A stretch of DNA of 64,000 nt from the NCBI GenBank assembly GCA_963812795.1, contig CAWEWG010000007.1, positions 930,001 to 994,000 of the forward strand. Direction: 5' to 3'. Shown here one piece after another: positions 36,401 to 45,436 of this stretch; position 1 is the stretch's first letter, and each line of letters starts with the position of its first letter. The notes under the pieces were generated by a model. The model made no database searches. It was given only the letters and a program-made list of their open reading frames with translations, and was not told the origin of the DNA. Both the position numbers and the translations under genes were made by a program. The stretch is from Hyphomicrobium_A sp963812795 (GTDB taxonomy: Bacteria > Pseudomonadota > Alphaproteobacteria > Rhizobiales > Hyphomicrobiaceae).

Positions 36401-36468
36401 GTGGATTTTCCGCGCACCCGTCGTACTGGGCGCCGTTCGTGGTTGTCGGCGAAGGAGCAGCAAATTAG
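33405..36468 (+). CDS. Secreted TPR-CHAT (caspase-like) protein; one frameshift
   Basis: Starts at ATG 33405 behind GGAGGG. A signal peptide (PLKFVIVCGLFLSTVMRPVDV, then SAQ) is followed by about eight TPR units (YREAQATAERLIQIEKVVGA, ALGPDHEHVAFSCHNLAIAY, RFAEADELHKRALAIMEKVH and so on). Near 34590-34620 the frame moves by +1. The second part carries a coiled-coil linker and a C-terminal CHAT peptidase domain with the His-Cys dyad: VLHFATHGLL (about 35970) and VVLSACNTAA (about 36160). ARAFFYAGARALLVSHWEV is the typical CHAT ending. Full length is about 1,020 residues. Both catalytic residues are intact. Target and location (periplasm) are inferred. Confidence 0.87.
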
Positions 36469-36494
36469 CAGGCCGGCCAAAAGTCAGGAGCTTG

Positions 36495-36660
36495 GCGTCA
36501 GCTTTGGTCAGTAGCGGATATCGAGCGCGTTGCTACGAATGTCTGCTTGGGGCCAGAAGCCGACGTCAACGTTGAGCGCTCACATTGTCTGCAATGGGCC
36601 AAGGAGCGGGCGTGGAGCCGAACGTTGCGAATGTCAGTAAGGGGCCAATAGGTGAGTCGC
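36495..36660. repeat. 45-bp palindromic tandem repeat array D (four degenerate units)
   Basis: Units start at 36497, 36541, 36587 and 36633 (spacing 44, 46, 46 bp). The arms are partly degraded, especially in units 3 and 4. Placed directly after the CHAT gene. Confidence 0.75.
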
Positions 36661-36714
36661 GCGGGACTGCGATCGATCTCGTTCCGGGTAGCTAGCTCGC
36701 CTGAGCCTCACCAT

Positions 36715-38382
36715 TTAGGCGCGGCGCTGCTCGGGGGTGGAGGCGGGAGCAGGATAGAAGATGTACTTAGCGGTGCCGCTCGTTTTCGCCTCGTACATGG
36801 CGGCGTCGGCGTTACTCAACAGCTCTACCGGCGAGCGTGCATCGTCGGGATAGATGCTGATGCCGATGCTCGCCGTCACGCGCACATCGGCCGGGTCGAT
36901 GGAGTGCGGCATCGAGAGACTTTGCAGAATTCGATTGGCGGTTATCGCCGCGTCCTCCGGCTGGTTCACGGCGGACAGCAGAACCACGAACTCGTCGCCG
37001 CCCATGCGGCTCACCGTGTCGCATTCGCGCACGCAGGCGAGCAAACGCTCGGTGACCGACTTCAGGAGCTCATCGCCCACGGCGTGTCCGCGCGTGTCGT
37101 TGATCAGCTTGAAGCCGTCTAGATCGAGATAGAGCAGCGCCACTTTGCTTGAATGACGGTCGGCTGCGACCACAGCGCGGCCCATCCGGTCATCGAGTAG
37201 AACGCGGTTGGGGAGGCCGGTCAGCGGGTCGTGGTAGGCGACATGCCTAAGCTGGCGCGCTGCCTCGCGGGCTTCGCTGACGTCGCGGAAGACGTTCACG
37301 GCGCCGGTGAACTTGCCTTCGCTGTCGCGAATAGGCGCGACCGTGTCCTCGATTGGAATCTCTTTGCCGTCGCGGCGGATAAGGAGCGCCGTCTCGGGAA
37401 GCGGCGCCATAGCCCCCTCGGTGATGACAACCTGCATGCGTTCGGAGATCGGCGCGCGTGTCGCTGCGTCGATCACCGTGAAGACGTCGCCGAGCGGCTT
37501 GCCCACCGCCTCGTCCTCCGGCCAGCCCGTGAGAATTGTTCCGGCGCGATTGAGGAAAGTGACGTTGCCGGTGGCGTCGGCACGCATGACGCCATCTCCG
37601 ATCGAGGCGAGAGTGACCTGGGCGCGCTCCTTCTCGAGGAAGAGCTCGGCTTCCGCCTTCTTGCGACGGCGAATGTCGCGCACCGTACCGAGGCCGGCCG
37701 AGGCGGTTAGGATGAGGGCGAGGATGGTGGCCCCGGCGAGGGCGTTTTGCGTCGTCAGGAAGTCTTGACCAGCTTGCGTCTCTCGCTGACCGAGCAGCTG
37801 CAATTCAGTGTCCTTCATATTCGTCGCGATCTGGCGGAACGCCTCGAGCGCGCGGGCGCCTTCGCCGGTCCGGAGGAGGTCGATCGAGCGGTCAGCGCCG
37901 TAGTTGGCGCGCGCTGTGATGACGGTATCGGCCCGCTGCGAGATGAGATTGAACAACCTCTTGATCTCGGGCACTTGCGCGGCTTGCGCAGGATTGTCGC
38001 GCGTCAGGGCGATAAGCTGCAGATTGGCTCTCGTGAACTCCGTGACAGCGTCACGGTTGACCCTTCTGTAGCGGTCGTCGCCGGTGAGGACATAGCTACG
38101 GCCGCTCGAATGCACGAGCGCAAGCAATTCCGAAAGGTCGTCGATCGCGCCGATCACCTGGTAGGTGTGACGCACCCAGCCGACGCTGCTCTTAGCGGCA
38201 TCGAGCGCGCGGTAAGTGCTCAAGCCCGCTGCCAGCAACACCAGGATGGCAAAGGCGAACGCTACTTCGATCTTGTAGTGGCGGAAGAGACTTATGAGAT
38301 GCATTTGTACAACCGGGTCCAGACCATCCCGTTTGTACAGCCCATCTTTTTTACAGCGCGTTTCTCCGTCCGCGAATTCCAT
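36715..38382 (-). CDS. Membrane-anchored diguanylate cyclase (CHASE3-PAS-GGDEF)
   Basis: 555 residues. Two membrane helices (VAFAFAILVLLAAGLSTYRA and ALAGATILALILTASAGLG) flank a periplasmic CHASE3-type sensor. A PAS domain (VTLASIGDGVMRADATGNVT ... FRDVSEAREAARQL) leads to a GGDEF domain with HDPLTGLPNRVLL, DLDGFKLINDTRGH and the active loop SRMGGDEFVVLL. The RxxD inhibitory site is not obvious. The intact GGDEF loop predicts c-di-GMP synthesis. No EAL domain follows. The start is uncertain: ATG 38382 or ATG 38304, both without a clear ribosome binding site. It lies beside the PilZ-containing glycan synthase locus, which needs this messenger. Confidence 0.88.
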   Translation of the reverse strand: MEFADGETRCKKDGLYKRDGLDPVVQMHLISLFRHYKIEVAFAFAILVLLAAGLSTYRALDAAKSSVGWVRHTYQVIGAIDDLSELLALVHSSGRSYVLTGDDRYRRVNRDAVTEFTRANLQLIALTRDNPAQAAQVPEIKRLFNLISQRADTVITARANYGADRSIDLLRTGEGARALEAFRQIATNMKDTELQLLGQRETQAGQDFLTTQNALAGATILALILTASAGLGTVRDIRRRKKAEAELFLEKERAQVTLASIGDGVMRADATGNVTFLNRAGTILTGWPEDEAVGKPLGDVFTVIDAATRAPISERMQVVITEGAMAPLPETALLIRRDGKEIPIEDTVAPIRDSEGKFTGAVNVFRDVSEAREAARQLRHVAYHDPLTGLPNRVLLDDRMGRAVVAADRHSSKVALLYLDLDGFKLINDTRGHAVGDELLKSVTERLLACVRECDTVSRMGGDEFVVLLSAVNQPEDAAITANRILQSLSMPHSIDPADVRVTASIGISIYPDDARSPVELLSNADAAMYEAKTSGTAKYIFYPAPASTPEQRRA

Positions 38383-38499
38383 ATAAAAGTGTATCGATCG
38401 CAGAAAGCGGACCAGCGCACATTGTAGCGCAGCATCGCGCGTTGTCCGAAATCACGTTTCTCGGGAGACGTAGGCGATGGTCGCTCTCCGGCCCGCTAT

Positions 38500-38644
38500 G
38501 GGTCAGCAGCGCTCATAGCGGCTGACGCATTGCACGTCACGAGCGGACGTCGTGGCTGACGGTGGTCGACGTCCGATTTGGGCGAGAAGCGGACGCACCC
38601 CGTCTGCATCCGGACGTCTGCTTAGGGTCAGAAGCGGACACGAG
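38500..38644. repeat. 45-bp palindromic tandem repeat array E (about three units)
   Basis: Copies near 38500, 38570 and 38613 with arms such as CGTCCGATTTGGG/GAAGCGGACG and GTCTGCTTAGGG/AGAAGCGGAC. It lies between the diguanylate cyclase and GH5 genes; no gene is supported in the rest of 38383-38773. Confidence 0.8.
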
Positions 38645-38773
38645 TGCCGCTCGCTTGGTTTGTCAGTGTTTCGTCGGTGACCGCACTGTCCCTGCGCAGA
38701 CAATGCCCGACCGCTGCGAGGGGCAGGCCTAACGCGCCATCGCGCTCGTCGCGCCATTGGATTGGCTTGGACA

Positions 38774-39871
38774 TCAGATCCGTTTGGCTGCCGTGTGTCG
38801 CACAAACCTCGCAAGAGTCCGCGTCTGCGGACGCATCTGACCTTTCGAAGGCTCCAGCGAGAAGATGTAGTCCTCCGGCCACCAGCTCCCACCTGCCCAG
38901 GCAGCCCAGCCGAGCCAAACGTCCGAGTTGGCCTCCAAAGTGCGGCAGATGTCATTCAAGGCCGCAAGTGAAGTTGCGTCGGCGCCGGCGGCGAACTCGC
39001 CCAAAAATGCTTTGAAGCCGTTTTGACGGCACCAGCGTTGAAAGGACTCTATGCGATCCGATCCGATGCTCGCTCCAACGGCTGTGGGATGGGTGCCGGA
39101 GGAGTCCGGGTCAAAATACTGGTGCACTTCGAATGCAAAGTTATGCGCCGGATCTATGACGTTACCCATCACGACGTTGCGCGCAGCAATCCAAGAATGT
39201 GCGCCCGTGTAGGCAACCCCCGGCACGAGTACCAGTTGAATGGCCCCTTCGCGGCGCAGGGCCCCGATCGCTTGATTGGCAATGACAAGCCAGTCCTCCG
39301 GCTCAATCCCCCATGGCTCATTCATAAGTCCGAAAATCACCGACGGAGTGCCCTTGAAGGCGCCGGCAAGTCGCGCGCAGAAATCTGCAAATGCCGAGGT
39401 CGGCACGAGCTTTGATCCAATAAGGTGGTCTGTGGCCCAGCCGTCATCTGCCAACCGACGCCGCGCATAATTGTGCGTATCCAGGATGACGTGAAGGCCT
39501 TTGGTGACCGCGTACTCAACGGCCGCAGTGAGTAGCTCCTGATCGCCGGCCTCGAAAGGCGCGCCGAGGGTTGGCTGCAATCGCTCCCAGCGAAAAGGCA
39601 CGCGGATGAGGTTGAAACCTAGCTCGACGTAGTAATCAATGTCTGCCCGAGCAGGGTAAGTGTAATCCGTGCCGTACGTGCCGGGCAGCTTGCCAAATTC
39701 TCCGCCGGCGAGATTGACGCCCGCGTACAGCGACCTTCCGCTCGCGGCGTCCGCACTGCGGGATGCGTGCGAGCCAAACCCGCTGGCGGCGATTGCGAGG
39801 CCAGCGCCTACCAAGGAGCGTCTTGTGAGCTGGAGCTCAAGCGCCCGGTACGCGTTGTTTGTTGGAGCCAT
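38774..39871 (-). CDS. Exported glycoside hydrolase family 5 endoglucanase
   Basis: 365 residues with a twin-arginine-type signal (LTRRSLVGAGLAIAASGFG) and a GH5 barrel. Seen are GFNLIRVPFRWERLQP, ILDTHNYARRR, the acid/base Glu185 in LMNEPWG, FEVHQYFDPDSSGTH, and the nucleophile Glu292 in FLGEFAAG. GH5 enzymes of this type cleave beta-1,4 or mixed beta-glucans. It starts 24 bp after the glycan synthase stop on the same strand, which suggests a role like that of BcsZ/endoglucanases in trimming or releasing the nascent polymer. TAT export is inferred from the RR motif. Confidence 0.88.
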   Translation of the reverse strand: MAPTNNAYRALELQLTRRSLVGAGLAIAASGFGSHASRSADAASGRSLYAGVNLAGGEFGKLPGTYGTDYTYPARADIDYYVELGFNLIRVPFRWERLQPTLGAPFEAGDQELLTAAVEYAVTKGLHVILDTHNYARRRLADDGWATDHLIGSKLVPTSAFADFCARLAGAFKGTPSVIFGLMNEPWGIEPEDWLVIANQAIGALRREGAIQLVLVPGVAYTGAHSWIAARNVVMGNVIDPAHNFAFEVHQYFDPDSSGTHPTAVGASIGSDRIESFQRWCRQNGFKAFLGEFAAGADATSLAALNDICRTLEANSDVWLGWAAWAGGSWWPEDYIFSLEPSKGQMRPQTRTLARFVRHTAAKRI

Positions 39872-39895
39872 GCATCAATCCAGGTCAGCTGCCGC

Positions 39896-42028
39896 TCAGG
39901 CAACCTCACGACGCTGGATCGCGAGATCGGTCCAGTCGTTCAGCGCTTCACGAGGAAGAACCACCAGGCTTTGAGCCGCGAGTTTTGCCGGAGCAACGAT
40001 ATCTTTGGCTGACACCGCACCCTCCGCCTCTCCATCGTGCGTGGCAGACGGCGTCGACCAAACGCTTTTGAGGATGGCAGACGTAGCCGACCAAGCCGTG
40101 GCGCTCACCGTCGTTGCGACGAGCCCGGAGGTGAAAAGTTTGCGGATAAGCAAATCGCGCTCAACCCCCGGCTCCAAGGCGAACCGGACCCCGAGGAATT
40201 TCGGTCCTGCCGAACAATGTGGCCGCGGAATCAAGCCGACCTCTGTCACGAATACCTTGAGCTCCTGACCTACTTGGCTGACAACCGGTTCATCCTGCTT
40301 GATGAGCAGCCCGGCGCCCGACAGCGATATGTCCTTGAGGCGCCCCATCCTTCGTGCATCGCCTGGGCCGACAATCCAGACCGGTTCATCGCCCGCGAAG
40401 CGCTCCTCGACGCGTTTCCCGGCACCCTGCAGAGACAACATGCATACGAGGAAAAGCACCACAATGTTGTAGGCGGCCCAAATCGCAACGACAGGGATCA
40501 GCGCCGATTCGGAAATGATGCGCCATTCGGGAAGGACGTTGACGAGGATGCCCGCGGCGGTAAGTCCCATAAGGGTTGCTGCCGTCCAAAATACTTTCCT
40601 GTCGTAACCCGCGCCCCTAGCCGCCTTGCCCTTCGGCGTCACCTTGAACTTAAGACCGGAGGGCTTGACGAGAGTGACCAGCAGGCTCGGCAAGATTTTG
40701 AAGCTCTGGAAGGTGCCCAATACCTGCACCGCCAGCGGAAAATATTCCTTTGGTGCATACAGGCAAATGCCGCCGACCATCGCCAAGACCATCGGGACAA
40801 GATAGTGCACAAAGCCCTCAATGGTGACGTTCACCATCGGCAAGACTCCTGTCCACAGGAACACGAGCGGAACCACGCTTGAGAGGAAGAACGTCAAACT
40901 CTGGGTGAGCCAGTGCGTCGGCAAAAATAGCAACCGCTGCATGAACGTCAGGCCTTTGCCCAACGGGCCGGCGGCCAGATAGAGAATTTGCATTGCGCCG
41001 CGTGCCCAACGGCTTCTTTGGATGAAAAAGGCTTGTATGCCTTCCGGAGCCAAGCCGAAGGCAAGCGGCTCACACAGGTAGCGCGTGATGTAGCCGTTGC
41101 GCAGCAGCATCAAGGCTGAGCAACATGTCCTCGGTGATGGATTGCGTCGGCAGCGCGTCTCCTATCGATCGCATCGCCTCGCGGCGCGTCACCGAGTTCG
41201 ATCCGCAGCAGAAGGCGGCGTCCCATCCGTCGCGACTTGGCATGATGGCTTCGAAAAAGAAGCGCTGGTCGTCGGGAAGCGTCTTGCGCAAGGCAAGATT
41301 GGTCTGCATCGGGTCATGATTGTAAAACGTGTGCGGAACCTGAACGATGCCAATGGTGGGGTCGGCAAAGAATCCCATGGTGCGCATCAGAAAATTGCGC
41401 TGCACGATGAAATCCGCATCGAACAGTGCAAAATATTCAGCATTCGTCTTCGTCAAGGCGTGATTGATATTGCCGGCCTTGGCGTGTGCGTTATCAGGAC
41501 GGGTGATGTACCCCACGCCCTTCGCCCCACAAAATTCCTTTAGCCAAGGCCTGCGGCCGTCATCAAGGACCCACACTTTGAAATTCGGATAGTCGAGGCA
41601 GAGAGCGCCGACGATGGTCTTCTCCAAGACCTCAAGCTGCTCGTCGTAAGTCGCGATGTAGACGTCGACCGAAGGCAGGCTCTCAAGCCGCATCGACCGC
41701 AGCCGCGCCTCATGTGCATCAGCCTCAGCGCTCCGATCGCTCTTTCGCAGGAAGACGATGTAGAGGATCAGCGCGTCGCCGATGGCCAACAGCTCTACGG
41801 TAAAGCAAAACCATATCCACCCAGCTCATACCAGGGGCCGTCTGCGGGCAGGACGGTCGTAAAGAACCGCCATTGGAGGTACCAACCAACCACCAGCCAA
41901 ACGGTGGCGAAAACCAGAATACGGGCCCACGGACGGGCGATCGGCAGCACGGGTCCCAATACGTAGATGGCCCCGACAACGAACATGACCGGGGCCAGAA
42001 CCTCAAGCAACGGCGCATCGAATAGCAC
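39896..42028 (-). CDS. Processive family 2 glycan synthase with C-terminal PilZ domain (BgsA/BcsA-like); two frameshifts
   Basis: GTG start at 42028. N-terminal membrane helices lead into a GT2 domain: YIATYDEQLEVLEKT, VLDDGRRPWLKEF, ALFDADFIVQ (DxD), SITEDMLLSL (TED) and QRSRWARG (QxxRW), all hallmarks of processive beta-glycan synthases. More membrane helices follow. A PilZ domain has RVEER (RxxxR) and DISLSG (DxSxxG), the two c-di-GMP-binding motifs. Frame shifts lie near 41805 (a T run) and 41113 (extra T; repaired sequence LLSLMLLRNGYITRY). Full length is about 710 residues. With the HlyD-type gene just upstream it has the order of the Sinorhizobium bgsBA mixed-linkage beta-glucan operon. 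Product identity is inferred. Confidence 0.88.
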
Positions 42029-42029
42029 G

Positions 42030-43321
42030 CTACTGGCTCGCTACCTTCTCGGCCGGCCTGAAGAGGTCGACGAATGACCAAAAGAGCCTGCTTGCCGTTT
42101 CCATGACGGCCGGTGCTTCCCGGTGGAAGCGCACGTCGGCCAGGCGACCGATGTCGCAGAAATTGCTGCTGGCCGCCTTCGCGCTTTCTCGCGGCAGGCT
42201 GACCTCAACGGTGACGTTGCCTCGCGTGGGCGTAGGGACCTGCGCGGCGAGGAGCCGATCGTCTTCGTGAGCAGCTGAACCGCGCACTTGGCGGACAGTA
42301 CCTTCCCGCCAAATATCGCTGCCGATCAAACGCACGGACGCGGCATCACCGGGCTTGATCGTCTCGAATTCGCGCTCCGGCAATTCCACGGCGACGAACC
42401 TGTGGTCGCAGTCGGCAAAATCGATAACCGTCTGACCCTGGGTTACGGCCGATCCCGGGCTTGCCGGGACGGACCAAACGACATGGTCTGGAGGAAGACT
42501 GAAGTTGTATTGCGCCATACGCTCCACGCGACCGCGCTCTTCCGCGATATCTGCCATAAGCTGCAGCGCGCGCGCACTTTCCCTGTGCGCCTCGGTCTCG
42601 AGCTCCTGGCGGCGGAGAAAAAGCCGCTCACGCTGCTGCTGCGAGTAGGGTACATCGTTGCTGGCGTCGCGCAGAGTAGACGCCCTTTCGCAGCGAGATC
42701 AATTCAGCCTTCAAACGCTCGACGCGGGCGGCGGCCATCTGGCATAGCGCAGCAGTCGCCTCTTGCTTGGCCAAAGCCTCTGCTGAGCGAATTTGCGAGG
42801 TTGCACCGGATTTTGCGAGGCCCTGCATGCGCGCGCCGATATCGCGCCGTTGAAGAACCTCTGCAAGGCAGCCGGTACTCTCTGCTTCTGCTTCCTTGAT
42901 CTCAAGACCGAGTCGTTCGATCTAACCCACCTCGATATGCCTGCATCCGCTGCTCGAGTTCGTGATCCAGCTCCGCGATATCGGCAAGCTGCTTTTGGGC
43001 GAGCTCGGACCGGTCCTTCGCCGCCGCTTGTTGACCTTCGAGATCCAGGAGCCGCCGCCGGTCGGCAGAATCGGATTTGATGAGTGTCAACGTCGAAGCG
43101 TGATCGATGAACTTGCCCTTGCGAGGCAGCTCGCTTGAAAGATACCCCTCGATCGGCGCCCGTACGCGACTGATCTCCGAGTTGACGAACGCGGAAGAGG
43201 AAACGCGGTAGGCGACGTAAGGGGCAAAGGCCCAGACACCCACACCCATGAGCAGGAGCGCCACTGCCACGCGCACGCCCCGAGCACTGATGATTGAGCG
43301 GACGTTGGGGAGTCTTGCCAT
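42030..43321 (-). CDS. HlyD-type membrane-fusion protein of the glycan synthase operon (BgsB-like); two frameshifts
   Basis: From ATG 43321: one membrane anchor (VRVAVALLLMGVGVWAFAPY), then a lipoyl-like segment (SSAFVNSEISRVRAPIEGYL), long coiled-coil arms (DLEGQQAAAKDRSELAQKQL; KSGATSQIRSAEALAKQEAT) and the C-terminal barrel (VPASPGSAVTQGQTVIDFAD, RFVAVELPEREFETIKPGDA). Shifts lie near 42925 and 42680. About 430 residues when joined. It spans the periplasm and probably guides the glucan made by the next gene, whose GTG start is 2 bp after this stop. A GTG at 43357 is an alternative start. Confidence 0.82.
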
Positions 43322-43440
43322 TGGTGGGAGCCTCGAGGGTTGCTCCACCGTTATCACGTACGCCTCTCGCTCCGATTATGAGGACAGCATCAAATTGATT
43401 ATAATTGCGAGGTTTAGGGCATTGGCTCGACCTCGCCGCG

Positions 43441-43575
43441 ACGTCAGCTTGAGTCACACGCAGACCTCGTGCCGACCACGCAATGTCTGCTTTGGGTCAT
43501 TAGCGGACATCCTCGCGAACTGGCGCCAAGTCTGCTTTGGGCCAGTAGCGGACTTTCTGGCCGAAGTCCGCTTCG
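43441..43575. repeat. 45-bp palindromic tandem repeat array F (three units)
   Basis: Units start at 43443, 43485 and 43530 (spacing 42 and 45 bp); the last two have good arms (GTCTGCTTTGGG / AGCGGAC). It separates the glycan operon from the DUF6064 gene. Confidence 0.85.
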
Positions 43576-43607
43576 ATCTTTAGGGTCTTGCTGCGTCAGC
43601 AGTCCGC

Positions 43608-44282
43608 TCACGCCGAAGTTCTACCGTGGCGGCGCACGATCGCCAAGAATACTGCGATCAGGGCGACGGTGGCGGGGACGAAAAAGTCCGGCGATCCTAG
43701 CAGCCACAGAATTTCGCTCGCCAGCACGCACCAGAGGAGCGGGATGATCATCAGCAGCGCGCCGCCGCGAGGCACGCATGCAAGGACGGCGAGCGTTGCC
43801 AGAGCCGTCGGCTCGGGAAAGATTCCGAATGTTTCGGCGGCGGTCCATGGTCGCCCCATGAGCGGGGCGATGAGGGGATAGCCGATCACGGCTGTCGCGA
43901 GTAGCACGGCGGTGGCGCCCGCGACGAGGCCCGTAACCGGCGCGAGCCGAAGTCTTTCGCTGATGGCACCGCACCAGATGAGCGCCAGCCCCTGAAGGGC
44001 GAATAGCGGAGCGGCGTAGGCGACGACCCAATTGATGGTGGCGTAGCGCTCCCACAGAAACGACCAGGCGATCCACATCCACAGCGCTCCGAGGATCGCA
44101 AAGACCACCCGGCTTGCGGCAGCGCCACCGCGCAGCGTCAGGAACAGTAGTAGCAATCCGCACGCAAGGGCAGCGACTTGCAACGGCCAGAGCGCCTCGT
44201 TGTGCAGCTCGATGAGGCGGTAGTAGACGCGCGGCGAGAAGAGCAGGAAGTCCTGCGGGGCGTACGTCAGCCAGTCCGACAT
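43608..44282 (-). CDS. DUF6064 family membrane protein
   Basis: A 224-residue protein with about seven membrane helices. It starts MSDWLTYAPQDFLLFSPRVY, YRLIELHNEALWPLQVAALA, then WMWIAWSFLWERYATINWVV and PLFALQGLALIWCGAI. This matches the DUF6064 family (often next to small redox or stress genes). Its ATG is immediately after the stop of the aldo/keto reductase gene, so the two are translationally coupled. Function unknown. Confidence 0.85.
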   Translation of the reverse strand: MSDWLTYAPQDFLLFSPRVYYRLIELHNEALWPLQVAALACGLLLLFLTLRGGAAASRVVFAILGALWMWIAWSFLWERYATINWVVAYAAPLFALQGLALIWCGAISERLRLAPVTGLVAGATAVLLATAVIGYPLIAPLMGRPWTAAETFGIFPEPTALATLAVLACVPRGGALLMIIPLLWCVLASEILWLLGSPDFFVPATVALIAVFLAIVRRHGRTSA

Positions 44283-45197
44283 CTAGAGGTCCTTGACGTA
44301 GGCCGCCATCTTCTGGCGCAGGGCTTCGTCAGGAAGCGCGCCGCCGGCTGCGCCGAGGTTCTCACGCACGTGGTCGACGCGACTGGTCGCCGGAATGGCA
44401 CACGTGACAGCGGGATGCGAGATGATGAACTTCAAGAGAAACTGCGCCCAGCTCGTGGCGCCGATCTCGGCCGCGAACGGCGGCAGTGTCTCACCCTTGA
44501 GCTTGTTGATGAGCGCGCCCCGCTGAAAAGGACGATTGATGATGACGGCGATGTTCCGCTCCTGCGCCAGTGGTAGGATGCGCTCTTCAACATCGCGGTC
44601 GAGCACATTGTAGGTGATCTGCAGGAAGTCGATCGGGTGCGCCCGCATCACCGCCTCGACGTCGTCGTGCCGACGTCCGTGCGAGGTTGTGATGCCAACG
44701 TAGCGCAATTTGCCGGCTGCCTTCATCTTGAAGAGCAGCGGCAGGTGCGCCTCCCACGCCAGTAGATTGTGGACCTGCAGGAGATCGAACTGCGGCACGC
44801 CCCACGCTTGACGCGAGCGCTCGACCTGGGCGACGCCCCCCTCGGTGTCTGCTGTCCAGACCTTGTCCGCGGAAAATACATTAAGACTACCCTGCTTGCG
44901 CAGGCCGTACCCGATCGTCGGCTGAGAAGATCCGTACATCGGTGAGGAATCAATCAGTTTACCGCCGCCGGCTAAGAAGGCCGCGATAACGGCGGCGCAC
45001 TCTTCCTGCAATTGCCGGTCATCTCCGACGTTGAAAGTTATAGAGCTGCCAAGCCCCACCAAAGGCAACCGCTCGCCGCTTGAGGGGATCGGTCGAGTAG
45101 CGCCGATGGCCGCAGCCGGAGCACCGAACAAAGGCGTCGCCCAGCTGACCACTCCGGCAACCGATCCGATGACGAAGCGACGGCGTGTAATGTTCAT
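44283..45197 (-). CDS. Exported aldo/keto reductase
   Basis: 304 residues. The N-terminus NITRRRFVIGSVAGVVSWAT is a twin-arginine signal. The AKR barrel shows LIDSSPMYGSSQPTIGYGLR (catalytic Asp and Tyr), KVWTAD in the lysine position, LLQVHNLLAWEAHLPLLFKM and the late TCAIPATSRVDHVRENLGAA. A periplasmic AKR is unusual as NADPH is cytosolic; TAT export of a cofactor-loaded enzyme would explain it. Substrate unknown. First gene of a two-gene unit with the DUF6064 protein. Confidence 0.85.
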   Translation of the reverse strand: MNITRRRFVIGSVAGVVSWATPLFGAPAAAIGATRPIPSSGERLPLVGLGSSITFNVGDDRQLQEECAAVIAAFLAGGGKLIDSSPMYGSSQPTIGYGLRKQGSLNVFSADKVWTADTEGGVAQVERSRQAWGVPQFDLLQVHNLLAWEAHLPLLFKMKAAGKLRYVGITTSHGRRHDDVEAVMRAHPIDFLQITYNVLDRDVEERILPLAQERNIAVIINRPFQRGALINKLKGETLPPFAAEIGATSWAQFLLKFIISHPAVTCAIPATSRVDHVRENLGAAGGALPDEALRQKMAAYVKDL

Positions 45198-45436
45198 TGT
45201 TCAACTCTGCAGGTAACGAAACAACTGGCAGCGCCTAGGAGAGTTCCGACCGCGCGGCAAGGCTGCCGCCGCGTCAAAACAATGATGCAGGGCTCTACCG
45301 CAAGACAAACGTTCGCGTCACTCTAGTGGCCGTGCCCCGTCCTTTGGGGTGAGGTCGGGCATCGGGTCATCTCGATCTTGTGGGCGGACTGCGCTCGAGC
45401 GCGAAGCGTAAAGCAGGATCTTCCAACCGCTCGTCG

